From positions 71,278,552 to 71,342,551 of the forward strand of contig OX419756.1 in the NCBI GenBank assembly GCA_948567375.1: a stretch of DNA of 64,000 bases. Reading direction: 5' to 3'. Positions 1-11,464 of this stretch are shown piece after piece. The notes under the pieces were generated by a model that was not told the origin of the DNA, made no database searches, and saw only the letters and a program-made list of their open reading frames with translations. The first letter of the stretch is position 1. Each line of letters starts with the position of its first letter. The stretch is from Lunularia cruciata. Taxonomy: Eukaryota > Streptophyta > Marchantiopsida > Lunulariales > Lunulariaceae. The position numbers and the translations under genes are program-made.

Positions 1-638
1 AAATCACTTTTATATGCAAGTATACAAGTAAATATCTCATATAAACCTGCCAATGTGCTATTATAGACAAATACTTGTTTTAAACTCCTCTTTAAACATC
101 TTTGTAGAAAATATTATCTTTCACCTAAAATTTTGAGTACTCTATTACTACTCATTATAAAGCTTGATCTTAGAGGAAGATAAATATCTCTCTTTCTCTC
201 TGTGCTAAATATAGGTGGTTTTCTATCATTACATAACTATGAAAATTGGCATAGGAACACATTAAGAAGTTTCAAAGAGTTCAAAGTATGCACTTGCATA
301 TAAAACTCTACATATTCTTTGATTGTGACTAGCATATCAATAGATATGGATATAGATTGCCATTTATAATGACAAAAATCTTAAGGTTATAACAATTATA
401 AAGAAAAGATGGAATTTGAAACACACATATTTGCATACATCTCATTGAATAAAGTATAAACAAAGGATTATAATAAAATAGTTTCAATTATAAGCTAACA
501 ATTATTGTTTACAAAAGCTTTAAGAGTTTGGAATTTGAACAAAGTTTAGAATAAGCATTGAACAAAAATAACATCTACATACAAAGCTTTTTTGGTTAAA
601 ATTGATTATTGAACATGAACTGAGTATATATATATATA

Positions 639-685
<47 letters not shown>

Positions 686-1480
686 CGCTATAAACCCACC
701 ACTAAGTAGAATCCTTAGTTCTCAAAAATTCTCATGGAATATGAATAGTATAGATATGGAAAACATCTATAATACTCACAATAACAATATTTGGGACTTG
801 GAATTTCCATTCTTTATATTTTATCATTTTTCTATTTTTAATCTTGAGTATTATAATTTTTGTATTGTGTAACATATTCCTTTATTTTTTATGCCTTCAT
901 GGAGTTTAATTAATCGGAAAAAGTCTTTTTTTCTAAATGAAGATTGTAAGCTGAAGTAATTGTGTTACCAAGGAAATTTGAGCTAGAGAAATTGATGACA
1001 AACAAAGCTTGGCCAAAGGGAACAAATTTTGAATTTTAGCAAAGAGATTTTTCAAATCCCACTAAAGGCTGGTGTAATTAAAACAAAAATTCACGACGAG
1101 CTAGGGAAATGAATTTTCCAATTCTTTCTCCAGATCCTGCGGGATTTTTATTTCCTACGATTATTGATACTTTACAAGAGGAAACATTCCGAGCAACAAG
1201 AAAAATACCAGCTGCATTGGTTTAAGAACTCTGGATTATAATTTACGAGATTAATACGGCTTAATACGGCTTCTCGTTCAAATTTTTGAGTCTGTAACAT
1301 TTTAGTTAGAAGAGAGAGAACAACAGGTATGGGAAAGTTTACAAAATTACCCCCCTTTAGTTACCCACCAGATGCAACGTACAAAAATGGCAATTCCTGA
1401 ACTTTTAATAGTTGTATTTAGTAGGAGACGAGTAATTTTCCACCTACTACAGACCCCATACTACCTCCCATAAACTGAAA
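1..1480. other. AT-rich intergenic DNA, no gene seen
   Basis: Apart from the TA microsatellite annotated separately, this stretch is AT-rich and has no open frame of note. I see no LTR ends, primer-binding site or coding similarity. The base composition is like the other unassigned gaps of the window. Confidence 0.6.
625..684. repeat. (TA)n microsatellite
   Basis: About 60 bases of alternating TA, interrupted by a single C near position 640. It is an ordinary plant dinucleotide microsatellite and probably length-variable between individuals. Confidence 0.95.
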
Positions 1481-1519
1481 ATCCATAACTCCAAGTGCGT
1501 TAGCTAAAGCGCACAGCAC

Positions 1520-1589
1520 TTAGTATCCATCGTGAACTGGTGACACGAGGATTTTCAGTCCTCTGCGCTACCAACTGAGCTATTCGAAT
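1520..1589 (-). pseudogene. plastid-type trnF-GAA fragment (nuclear plastid DNA)
   Basis: Read on the minus strand, about 50 bases (1582 down to 1533) match the plastid tRNA-Phe(GAA) as I remember it, from the TAGCTCAG of the D-arm through the GAA anticodon loop (CTGAAAAT) to the start of the T-arm, with about one mismatch. The T-arm then diverges and the two acceptor halves do not pair, so it cannot fold into a working tRNA. The sequence is plastid-like rather than the cytosolic tRNA-Phe. With the trnA piece 170 bp away it suggests a rearranged plastid insertion. It could instead be a mitochondrial copy of a plastid tRNA that later moved to the nucleus. Confidence 0.75.
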
Positions 1590-1751
1590 TGTACTTTTAT
1601 GTTTACACGCTCAAGTTTTAGCGCATGCCTGGAGTAATCAAATCTAGTCGGTAAAAGTTTCTGGTAACCCCCTTCTACAAAAATTGGGGGGTATTGGATT
1701 AGTTTTGTTCATTTTCATTGGAGACTAGGGAGTGTGGACTTTCAATTGGGC

Positions 1752-1804
1752 TACAGTGGCTTACCCTGTGGCGGATGTCAGCGGTTCGAGTCCGCTTATC
1801 TCCA
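1752..1804 (+). pseudogene. plastid trnA-UGC 3' exon plus intron tail (NUPT)
   Basis: Positions 1770-1804 match the 35-nt 3' exon of the plastid split tRNA-Ala(UGC) gene, with the B-box GGTTCGAGTCC and the end TTATCTCCA. The bases just upstream (TTACCCTGT at 1761-1769) match the last bases of its group II intron. The 5' exon and the intron body are absent, so this is a broken gene fragment of plastid origin. No ribosomal spacer of the plastid inverted repeat is recognisable on either side. Confidence 0.85.
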
Positions 1805-4800
1805 GTTGATGATCAAAATCAATACAATATCTCAGTTTGAAACTGGAACAACTATTATACAGAAATTACCTAGGCAGGTTTGACTAAAAGAGCATGTTCA
1901 GCTGATTAATGAGGCTGAAAAAGAGCATGTGAGCATGTTCAGTGACACATGTTTGGTATCTTAGACGTCAAGTTATTTTGGAAGATGACCATTTATACCT
2001 AACGGGGTGCTATACACGTGGGAAATCTAACTGCAGAACAATTGATAAGTAACAAATTGAGCCTTGGGTTATAAATTGGACTTACCCTTCCATCACAATA
2101 AAGATTCTAGATAACTTCTGAATACTGCTTCATGAAGATTCTTTTGCATTTTCTTGAGTATTTATAGAAGTTCAAGATAACTTATATGACAAAATTATAC
2201 TAATCTATTATAATAGTTAACCATTGTTATAATCGACTGTTGTTAGGAAATTGCCCTATAAATTGGAAGTGCTAATATGGAACTCCTCATCAACACTTTA
2301 TCAAGTTGCATCAAGGTTCTATTCTTATTCATAGATGAGTCAAAGGAACGATCATTCGAACTTGCAAGTCAAAGACTATTTAGAAGTTATTCTTATTCAT
2401 GTATGAATCAAAGGAACAATCATTGGAACTTACAAGCCCATGATCTATTTATAAATTTTCACATGAGAATTTGAAATGAGAGTTGTTGTACTCCATGAAC
2501 CTCACAAATATTCTATCATTAACTACTTTGTCTTCTAGTTAACCCTCTGTACTATCACCAAATCTCCAAAAGTCACTTTATCAAAGCCCTTGTGGTCCAT
2601 TTATATTTCATGCATTTGATGATTCATAACTTATGGTTCATAAGTAAAAAGCATAATTTTATTAAAGACTTGATAATAGCTTAAAATGTTTACAGAAAGC
2701 ATGCAAGGTCTCAAGCTAGAAAATATTATACAAAAGACATGATCAAGACTATAACACTAGTAGATTTGTGTACAAATTTCATCCAAAATCAACCAGATCT
2801 TTGTCACATCTCAATCTAAACCCTTATCCAACTCCTTAACTTTAACTCTTTCATAAAATAATCTAGGTCTATTTTGATCTCTTACAACACTCTTCCTTTT
2901 CCAAGAACATCACATTGAATCTAAGTTATATTAGAGAATAGTTATGGACACTTATTGAAGAAGAGAATGGTGATGCTTTAATCAAGACAACATATACATT
3001 CATTAGTCATAAAGCTCAGTGAGTGTCTCTCTCACCTTTTTAGCTACATTAGTAAGAGGTTACCATACAAAAATGTAGTAACTTGGTAAATCTAGAGGCC
3101 TATATGGTGAAATTAAGGAATGAAATAAGTAGATTCCTAACATTTTTTGCTAGTTTTATTGCTTTAAGGCATCTTAACAATTTTTTAAATAATATTATAG
3201 ATTCCCATACTTTATCTTAAGATCATCTCAAAATATTACCCTTGTGATCTTAAATAATTCACCTCATTGTTCTAATAATATAGTCTCTAAGTATAACACT
3301 CCATTAGACTTTCTATGAGATACTTTGGTCTTCTATTGTAGAATAATAGAATGCTTATCCTTCAAAAATTATAATATGTTATATTCATTATTCTCTTAAA
3401 TTGATCTACAGTAATTATACCTAGTTATCACTAATTTAGTCATAATTAATTGTGCTATTCATGATTGTCTTAATAAATTTCTAGCACAACTATAATTATG
3501 CTAGAAATTACATTGACATCATAAATATACCAAAATCCAAAACATATCTTAATCACATTACAATCTTAATCAATTATATGCACTTCTAAGTAGTTTTGTA
3601 ACCAATCTCAAATATATAAAGTGCTGTTTTTTAACTTCCATTCACATACTATTTCAAATGCTTGGTTAGCTAGTTTAGACTTATGAAGAAGATGAAAAGG
3701 TGCCATTGTAAACATTTGAAGTAGACCAAACTTCTAAGAGATTTTTTACACTATAGGTTGATGAAAACTACAACTAACCATATATACATGAAAATGATAT
3801 TGTTGATCTTATATGATAATCAATTATCAATACAAAGGATGTTAGGTTTTACTCTTATGCCTTAAGGTTATCATGTATTTAGGATTTTAGCTCACTCGTA
3901 GGAGTGACAGTGAAGAGGACTGTGAGAACTGGGTGGTACTTGACTTGCACATGACGTGAGTAAAGTTTTCCTTTTGAAGCTTCTTGTGGATGTAGCCTCA
4001 CATTGAGGTGAACCACATACTCCTGCCTAATGTGCAAACTCACTTGTAATTTGTATGTTGTTGTGTCTCTAGTCAGATTTATCAAATAAAGTAGAGATTG
4101 GATTTTATCAAGAAAAGGAAAGGAAAATAAGGTGCCAATTTTGAATTTTGGAAGATAAGATGAGTGAGGATTTGGCAAGAGACATTTTTCACACACACAG
4201 GTGGGTATACAAAACATAAAGATATATAATTTTATATTGTGAGTAGATAAAGATATATTATTTAAAATACCTAGTCTAAGCTTCTCAATAAGCTATGAAA
4301 TGCAAAATTTGGTGAAGATAAATGAGCTTATAGTCAATATTATTAATTTTTATTTAATTTAAGTCTTTATTTTAATTTTTTCTAAAACTATTTATTTGAG
4401 AAAATAAATCATATATCCACAAATATTCCTATTGTGATGTTTTTATTATCTAAAGATAGCAAATATTTAAATATAATTGAATTGATGTTATATTCAAATT
4501 AATAAAATGCTTATGAAGACTATCCTTGTGATTTAGGAAATACTTATTTCTTTATTGTAAGACATCTTTCTGAGTAAATTTATTTATTCTGGTAATAGTC
4601 ACTTATGTAAATGAATTTCATGACAATATATTTAGGGGATGAAGATTAACTTAGCATTTTCTCATTTCTAACTTGTTCCTCTCACTTTTCCATGTAGTCT
4701 TCTAGTTAGTATGAGCTTGAGTCTTGTAAATTCCTCAGAGTTCTAGCCTTGGAAAAGTATCATGAAGCTTGAGTTCTAACCGTATTATTCTATGATAAGT

Positions 4801-7179
4801 TTCTTTAGTAACTATTAAAGGATCAATCCAAGTGGAAGAGAATCTTCCCAGTATTTGTAGTTATCAAACCTCCCTAGCAAATAGGTATGCAAAAATATAT
4901 AAAATATTAATGTTATATTATAAAAAAAGTATGAGTTGTCCTCCAAAACATGGCTTTAATTCTTGGAAGTTGTGATTTATTTGAATATTTAAGTTGTCTT
5001 AATGAAATGTTTACACAAATCCTTTAACTTAGGTCAACCAAATAAATGTTATGTTCATCTTTTCATGGGAATAATAACTGAAAATCCAACTTTTAATTTA
5101 AATATGAATGAGGCATAAAAGTTTATACTCAAATTCTTCAACAAGCCCATATATCAAGTTACAATAAACTTCATATTATTTTTACTATTTAAAATATATT
5201 CAATAACATAAATTCAAGTCTAAAAAAAAATAGAATCAAAATTTTATTTTAACAGCTCTTGCTAGAAAATATATTTCTTACATAATTGTATCAATTTAAG
5301 TTTCAAATCAACTTCACACTCAAATAAACCCGTCTTTAATCTCAAAATAATTTGGTTGTTTTGAATGCTAAAAAGCTACACAAAAGCATTACTTCTAAGC
5401 ACTTGACATTTCTACAATGTTCAATTGGATAAAGAAAGATGTCAAAATAATTTAAAAGTTTACACAAATTTATAGTGATAAACAATTTCATCCAAATCAA
5501 AAGAAATTACACAATTCTATTAAGACTTTACCTAGATCATGACACAATATGCTTCTAATTCACTTTCTAATTCTAATTCTAATATGCTTCTTCATAACTG
5601 TTGATAGTATCTACTAAACTTACCTATTTTCAAAATTAATACTTATAAAATACTTAACTACCAATATCTTTACAAGCAAAGGTTTATGACTTTAATTGTT
5701 CACATTATAAAACTACAATTGTTTAAAAATAAGTTGCTATAACATGAAACTCTCTAGAAACTACTGGCAAAGTTGTTCAATCAAAATTCAAGACTTCCAA
5801 TTCTAAGTATGTACCACAAAAACTAGTGTGTGAAATGTTGCAAGGGAAATTGTGGAAACAAGTTACTCATAAAAGAACTTAGAATAATTTTGGGATAAAA
5901 TAAATATATTGCCAATATTTTAATACTAAGCAACTGCAAGAAGGTAAAATTTCTCAAAAAGCTTGTAAATACTAACTTTACAAGGGATTTGGTTGTAACC
6001 ATAATTAATTGTCTTTATAACTTTTAGATTGAACTCCTTTGATCCCTCTTTATGAACAAAGTGTCAAAAAATTCCACCTTTATTTTCTTAAGTACAAAAC
6101 TTGATATAAATTATTTTTTAACTTCTAATAATTTTTCTAATCCCAACCTTTCAACTTAGATATCACTTCCTTTTTAAGCCTATGAAACTTGTAGTCTTTA
6201 GTAGGAGCACAAAGACTCTTCTTCATCATCTTGAAATAATTGCTTAGTTTTTGCTTGATTGACTATTTTTATGATATGTATGGTTTGAAAACTTCAATTT
6301 TACTCCACTAAAAATAAAACTTGAGTAATCAATCTCACTACATCATACTACAAATAAATAGTCTTGATTATTTCTTTATCTAGTTGGGTGAAATATTATG
6401 AAAGTCAAGACAACTCTTCTTCCTTTTTGTTTTTTGCATTGAGTTGTGTGCATCTCAGGCCGACAGCGTGAGGGACATTTATGCTGTACTCACTGGCCAG
6501 AGGCAATATTAATTTTGGCATTGCATATCACCATATGATTGTCTAACTCTTCTTTCAAAAGACTTAAATAAGAACTTTCCCTTAGCATATTTCAATTTGA
6601 TTAGAGTTGCATTCATCTCTTAGATAACATTTTACTTTGACAAAAATGGCAAGTGAGCTTCACATTCTCAAAAAAGAACTTTTCCTTAAGTGTATTCCAG
6701 TTTATAAGATTAAACCAATTTTTTTCATTCCATTTTCCTTGAAAGTTATTTGTAGAGAAATATACTCTTTTTATTTTAAAAGTTTTGAGGTAGAAAAAGG
6801 AAATGTTGAGTGGATAGTTCATCCAAAGGTGCCAAGAGTTCATAAAAGAGTTTGGAAGAGTGAAAGATTACACATGTGGTATCCTTGACTTGATCACTAA
6901 CTCTAACCTACAACAATATATGTTCTTTGCACTTAAAAAGTAAAAGAATCGATGAAAAGTTTTTTTAAGGAAGAAGAAAAGAGCAAACAATATTTTGGAT
7001 GGTTAAATTTAAATATCACTTGGCTTGGAGAATCAAAGATAAGAGTGATGTTTCCTTTCTTGAGGGGCAATTACAATAACAAAAAAGATTGCATTGTGCC
7101 AATTAGAGAAAGAAAGTATAATTTGAACCCAAAATTAAATTATGCAAAAAGCAAGACAAAGAAGTATCTTAATGCAATG
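1805..7179. other. unassigned intergenic DNA
   Basis: This is 5.4 kb of AT-rich sequence with only short frames. The longest (3879-4217, minus) resembles no family I know and overlaps a possible LTR scrap. A small GC-richer island sits near 6460-6515. No LTR pair, tRNA or gene structure can be supported. Old, diverged repeats are the likeliest content. Confidence 0.5.
3985..4070 (+). repeat. possible Copia-type LTR 3' remnant
   Basis: The run GTGGATGTAGCC, then GTGAACCAC about 20 bases on, then TTGTGTCTCT, resembles the R/U5 part of plant Ty1/Copia LTRs, where GTGGANGTAGG and GAACCACGTAAA are common. No primer-binding site follows, no matching second LTR is visible and the 5' border is unclear, so this is at best a solo or truncated LTR. 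It could also be chance similarity. Confidence 0.3.
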
Positions 7180-7184
7180 GTTGT

Positions 7185-7537
7185 TGTAACAATATGGAGT
7201 TTAGCGACAAAGTTAGTCGGGCTTACGAAGTAGCACATAAGACAAAGTAGCCTAGAATATTTTGGAAGTATCTAGGAAGCTTCTTGGGAAGCTTCCCGGC
7301 TAGCTTAGCTTGCACCGCAAGTAAGTAGCTTCTAGAAGCTTCCAACTAGCTTAGCTTGCATACCAAGTAGGCGGCTTCTAGAAGGAAGCTTCTTGAGAAG
7401 CTTTTCAAGGGCCTTGTATGCTACCTATAAATACCAAAGCCAAAGCTCATGCTAGGCATTTGGAGTTTTCCCTCATTCAAGTGTCCCAATGTGAGTTTCC
7501 ATTCTCCTTTTTCTCTCATCGGATTTGGTCTTTTACA
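7185..7537 (+). repeat. F1a 5' LTR
   Basis: The LTR runs from TGTAACAATATGG to TTTTACA, 353 bp. It is shorter than the 3' LTR (425 bp) because it lacks one block of the AAGCTTCTTGAGAAG-type short repeats. A TATAAATA box lies at 7426-7433 with heat-shock-like palindromes upstream. The one base T at 7538 separates it from the primer-binding site. Confidence 0.95.
7274..7433 (+). promoter_or_regulatory. LTR promoter: HSE-like units upstream of a TATA box
   Basis: Repeated alternating GAA and TTC triplets spaced by 2 nt lie 85-155 bp upstream of TATAAATA (7426-7433). The clearest 5' LTR run is TTCtaGAAgcTTC at 7330-7342. The 3' LTR holds a perfect four-unit run at 11631-11648. This is the consensus bound by heat-shock factors (nGAAnnTTCn repeats). 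That it confers heat response is inference. The repeated AAGCTT palindrome could have arisen for other reasons. Confidence 0.5.
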
Positions 7538-7538
7538 T

Positions 7539-7550
7539 TGGTATCAGAGC
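7539..7550 (+). promoter_or_regulatory. primer-binding site, initiator tRNA-Met
   Basis: TGGTATCAGAGC is the exact complement of the 3' end of plant initiator tRNA-Met and lies 1 nt after the 5' LTR. This is the standard minus-strand primer site of many plant Ty3/gypsy and Copia elements. Confidence 0.95.
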
Positions 7551-7991
7551 AGGAATGGGATGGATGGAATTTATGGACCACCAAATCTACTTCCATCAAA
7601 CCATTGGGATTTTTGCGTCCAAATACTACCCAAGCATTGTTTCACACAGTTCATCACCTTGCACTTTGGACAAGATTTTCTGCATATGATCACCATATCT
7701 GAGGAACCCTTGGTACTTCCAATTGTAACTTATGGAGAACGGTGTACATGCTGTTTCTATGTGTTAATAAATTAGATAGATTGGGAGTGGTGTGATAGAG
7801 GAGCAACCATGGCGGAAATACCTGATGTTATCCTTGTTATGTAACAATAAATCGAGCACCTTACTCGATTATTGGATGAATGAGATCTTCAATGACAAGA
7901 GCAGGCGGAGAGAGTACCAATCCGAGAAGGAGAAGATTGGATCAGATTCCCTTAACCCAAGGTATTTGAAGGCAAGAATCTCCCGGGTACA

Positions 7992-8700
7992 ATGGAGAAT
8001 TTTGTGTTTGATTGTGAACATTATTTTGAAGCTACCAATCTACAAGGCGAGCAAACACAGATTCTTTTGGCTTCTAGCCAATTGGATGGAGTAGCAAAGC
8101 TATGGTGGAGATTCTGAGTAGAGCGAGCCAAACAACAAATGGTTACACTAATTTTGACATGGGTAGAATTCAATAGCGCAATAATTAATTAGTTCCAAGC
8201 TATAAATACCACACAAGCTACACGAGATAAGTTGACAGAGTTGAAACAAATTGGCTCTGTAAGAAGTTACATCATGCAGTTCCAAAACACCATCATGATA
8301 ATTCCAAATATATTGGAAGGTAAAGCTCTTGATCAATTCATGAGGGGCTTGAAGGCAAGAACCAAATTAGAGGTAACCATGCGAGATCCACAACACTTGG
8401 AGGAAGCCATACGGTTGGCCAAACGTTTTGATTCCTTGGTGGTAACAACTTGGTCTCGACCTTGACCTCCACAAAGCCTACCAATACACTACACACAAGT
8501 GGAGGAGCCAGCACCAATGGAGATTGATGCAATTCAACGAGGACCACTTGGCACGGCAGATAGGGAGAAACTACGACAAAATGATGGTTGTTTTTATTGT
8601 TGCCAGTAGGAGCATCACATTGCTGAATGTCCACTCAAGAATGGATGACCTCGAAAAGTTGCCCAAGTAGAGGTTGTAGAGCGGAATGATCAGGAAAATG
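7992..8700 (+). pseudogene. F1a gag (capsid and CCHC zinc knuckle), broken
   Basis: Gag forms the particle and binds element RNA. The reading frame beginning at 7992 encodes a retrotransposon-gag domain, with the typical LWWR near 8086 and, after several stops, a block with TELKQIGSVRSYIMQF and FMRGLKA (8232-8465). A CCHC knuckle (C-x2-C-x4-H-x4-C) lies at 8589-8630 in the same frame, with an in-frame TAG at 8613. The sequence between PBS and 7992 codes for parts of the N-terminus in shifted frames. At least five stops are visible, so no functional Gag is made. Confidence 0.85.
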
Positions 8701-8740
8701 AGGAATCCCAATAGGAGAATTATAGCCGCCTATTGGGAGC

Positions 8741-9217
8741 TTGATTAGTTCCAATGGGATTGAAGGCTCGACCTATGCAAGTTTGCTTCACTTGCAAGGT
8801 ATGATATCTAATCAAGATTGTAGGATATTGGTTGATTCTGAAAGTTCAAAGAATTGCATGTTTATGCAAGTAGCAAAGGAATTGGGTATTCCTATCAAGC
8901 CAATGATTGGAAGTAGTTTGACTCAACTAAGTGGAGCACGTTACTTTCCCAAGTTAGATCTTTGCAGTCACTATTGGCAAATTTTGATTGATAGAGAGGA
9001 TGTGCAAAAGACTACCTTTCGCACAAGCTATGGGCATTTTGAGTGGAGAGTTTTACCTTTTGGACTCACTAATGCTCCAACAATCTTCATGGATCAGATG
9101 CATTGGGTGTTGGATGGACTATTGGATTGGTCAGTGGTGGTGTTCTTGGATGATATCTTAATCTATAGCAAGACAAAGATAGAACACATGAATCATATGC
9201 GAGAAATCCTAAGATGA
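8741..9217 (+). pseudogene. F1a protease fused to RT palm by internal deletion
   Basis: The frame begins with the retropepsin region (RILVDSESS near residue 30, where most family members read DSG-S). It then jumps directly into RT at LSGARYFPKLDL, near residue 66. About 0.75 kb that F1b still has, covering the protease end and RT fingers, is gone. The palm is otherwise well preserved: FRTSYGHFEWRVLPFGLTNA, then FLDDILIY with both catalytic Asp residues. It ends at a TGA after EILR. The joining of a truncated protease to the RT palm is a deletion product and not a designed fusion. Confidence 0.9.
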
Positions 9218-9940
9218 CTACGACAATGGAAATTCTTTTGCAAGAAGTCGAAGTGTGCCTTATGGTAGAAGGAGGTTACCTTCTTGGATCATAAGATCTC
9301 CTCAGAGGGGATCAAGATGGAAGAAGAGAAGGTCAAGGCCATAACTGATTGGCCTACCCCGAAGGATGCTATAGAAGTACGGGCATTCAATGGATAGGCC
9401 AATTTTTACCGGCGGTTCATTCACTATTATACTCATGTGGCTGCACCATTGATTGACCTCTTGGGAAAGAACTCAAGCTTCCAGTGGAACACCAAGCATG
9501 AAGAATCATTCTAGAAGTTGAAACATATGGTGTCTTCAAGACCCATTCTTCAACCATATGATCCTCAACTACCTTGTGTGCTTGATTTTGATGCTTCTAA
9601 CTTTGCAAATGGAGTTGTGTTGCAACAAGAATTCCAAGATGGACTATATCCCATTGCCTTTGTGTCTTGCCGACTAAATACAGCTGAAAGAAATTACTCT
9701 GCTCGAGATTGGGAACAACTTGCAATGGTATATGCCACCAAGGTATGGAGGCATTATCTCTTGGAGAAATGTGTGATCACAAGCCATTGTTGCAGACCTT
9801 ACACCTAGAGCACATGAAGAGTCAACATCATTGATGGGAAGAGCAACTCCAATTGTTTGACATCAAACTTGAGTACAAATCAGGTCGGTTCCATGTCATC
9901 CCTGATGCTCTATCACGATGACCTGATTTGAAGTCTCTTC
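9218..9940 (+). pseudogene. F1a RT thumb and RNase H
   Basis: Same frame as the RT palm, continued past stops. KVKAITDWPTPKD marks the RT connection/thumb and FYRRFIHYY the region before RNase H. The RNase H frame 9518-9808 has the catalytic start LDFDASN, then FVSCRLNTAERNY and WEQLAMVYA. A frameshift after position 9780 breaks the domain before the conserved H residues. Further down, LEYKSGRFHVIPDALSR lies in another frame. RNase H degrades the RNA strand of the hybrid during reverse transcription. Confidence 0.85.
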
Positions 9941-10099
9941 CTCTCATCACGGCAGCAATTACGATGGTGTCAATTGACCCCAAGATCCATAACAAGTTTT
10001 GGTTAGCTCTACAACAAGATCCCTTCTTCCAAATGGCACATGGTTGTCTTACAACAAGTGACAAGGAGTACAACACCTTCTCATTCAATGAAGACCTTC

Positions 10100-11180
10100 T
10101 ATTCCATGCGAACTAGATCTATGTTCCAACCAAAGGTGATCTTCAACTTGTGCACCTTCAAGAAGCCCATGATTTACCCATCGCTGGTCACATGGGTGTG
10201 GACAAGACCTTGGGTACCCTCCAACATCAATGGTGGTGGCTCAACATGACACAAGATGTTCAAGAATTTATTCGATCGTGTGAGAGTTGCCAACGTAACA
10301 AGGCCAACAACCAGAAGCCGAGTGGACTCCTTCAACCGCTTGCCATTCCATCAGCTCGCTGGGAGCATGTGAGCTTGGATCTCATCACATCCTTGCCAAA
10401 GACAAAACAAAGACACACAGCCATTGTGGTGTTTGTGGATAAGCTAGGTAAGCAAATCCACTTGGCACCAACCTGTGATACTGTGGATGCTCCAACCTTA
10501 ACACAAATCAACTTCAAAAATGTCTTCAAGCATCATGGGATACTACACATACTCATCTCCGTGATCCTTGATTTACCAGGAAGTTTTGGAAAGCACTCTT
10601 TCAGATACTCGGCACCAAGCTTGCTTTGTCCATGGCCTATCATTCTCAAACTGATGGACAAACCAAACGTGCAAATCATACATTGGAGGATATGTTGCGT
10701 GCCTTTGTCAATGTCCACCATACCAATTGGGATGAATGTCTTCCCGTTGCAGAATTTGCCTACAACAATTCCAAACAAACAAGCACCAGATTCTTTCCTT
10801 TCTTTCTCAATTTTGGCCAAGATCTGCTTGTTCCAGATTCTCTTCTTGCTCCCCCTCCATCTCAAGTTCCTCATACTTCTACATTCTTGACCACTATATC
10901 CCAATCTCTCCAACAAGCCAAGTCTCACCTCCTTGTTTCTCAGAATTGCCAAAAACAATATGCGGACCACCATCGTCATGATCTCACCTTTGAAGTTGGT
11001 GATAAAGTCATGCTATCCTCTAGTAACCTCCCTCTCCCACTTGATACCCAAGTTTGTAAACTTGCCCCTAATTGGATAGGAACCTTTGATATCACCCAAA
11101 TTGTCTCTCTTGTTGTTATCGACTTGCCTTGCCTTGTCACGTGCGTATCCATCCTATCTTTCATGTTTCCAAGTTGAAAC
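10100..11180 (+). pseudogene. F1a integrase (DDE), broken
   Basis: The HHCC zinc domain (HLQEAHDLPIAGHMG then CESCQRNK) and the first catalytic Asp (VSLDLITSLP) lie in the frame 10150-10530. A frameshift follows. The core continues in the frame 10626-11177 with AYHSQTDGQTKRAN, where the residue after DGQT is Lys instead of the catalytic Glu usual in the family. The C-terminal GPF-like module follows (GDKVMLSS, then LAPNWIGTFDI). Integrase inserts the cDNA. This copy is inactive both by frameshift and by loss of the catalytic Glu. Confidence 0.88.
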
Positions 11181-11242
11181 CCTTTGTTCCTAACTCCTCT
11201 TCCTTTTCCTCTTGAGTCCAACCTCCCTCTCTTCCTGTCCGT

Positions 11243-11410
11243 ATCAATGATCATGAGGAGTATGAAGTTGATCGTATCCTTGTGCGTTGCCATATTCAAC
11301 GAGACCGTCGCCAACATACAGAGTACAAGGTCCTTTGGAAAAGGTATCCCCTTCATGATGCCACATGGGAACCTCTTTCTCATCTCCAGAATGCACAGAC
11401 GGCCATCTAG
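11243..11410 (+). pseudogene. F1a chromodomain
   Basis: Downstream of integrase and in a different frame, YEVDRILVR (from 11258), then YKVLWKRYP and DATWEPLSHL (to about 11389), form a clear chromodomain with the conserved W-x-x-Y-P and W-E-P positions. Chromodomains of chromoviruses bind methylated histone tails and steer integration to heterochromatin. A TAG follows shortly after (QTAI-stop), close to the natural end. The same module is found decayed in F1b and F1c. Confidence 0.88.
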
Positions 11411-11464
11411 GAATTCAAAGCTTCACTGGTGACAAGGACGTCACCAACTAGCGGCGGGGGAATA

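Noticed and set aside
625-684. Regulatory TATA region
   Set aside because: Simple dinucleotide repeat without gene context.
1520-1804. Functional tRNA genes
   Set aside because: trnF-like piece lacks pairing acceptor ends; trnA piece is only a 3' exon.
3879-4217. 112-residue minus-strand frame
   Set aside because: No family resemblance, and it overlaps LTR-like sequence. Chance frame.
8741-9217. Genuine protease-RT fusion in F1a
   Set aside because: F1b keeps the sequence in between, so this is a deletion.
10533-10979. 148-residue minus-strand frame
   Set aside because: Shadow of the F1a integrase; no domain of its own.
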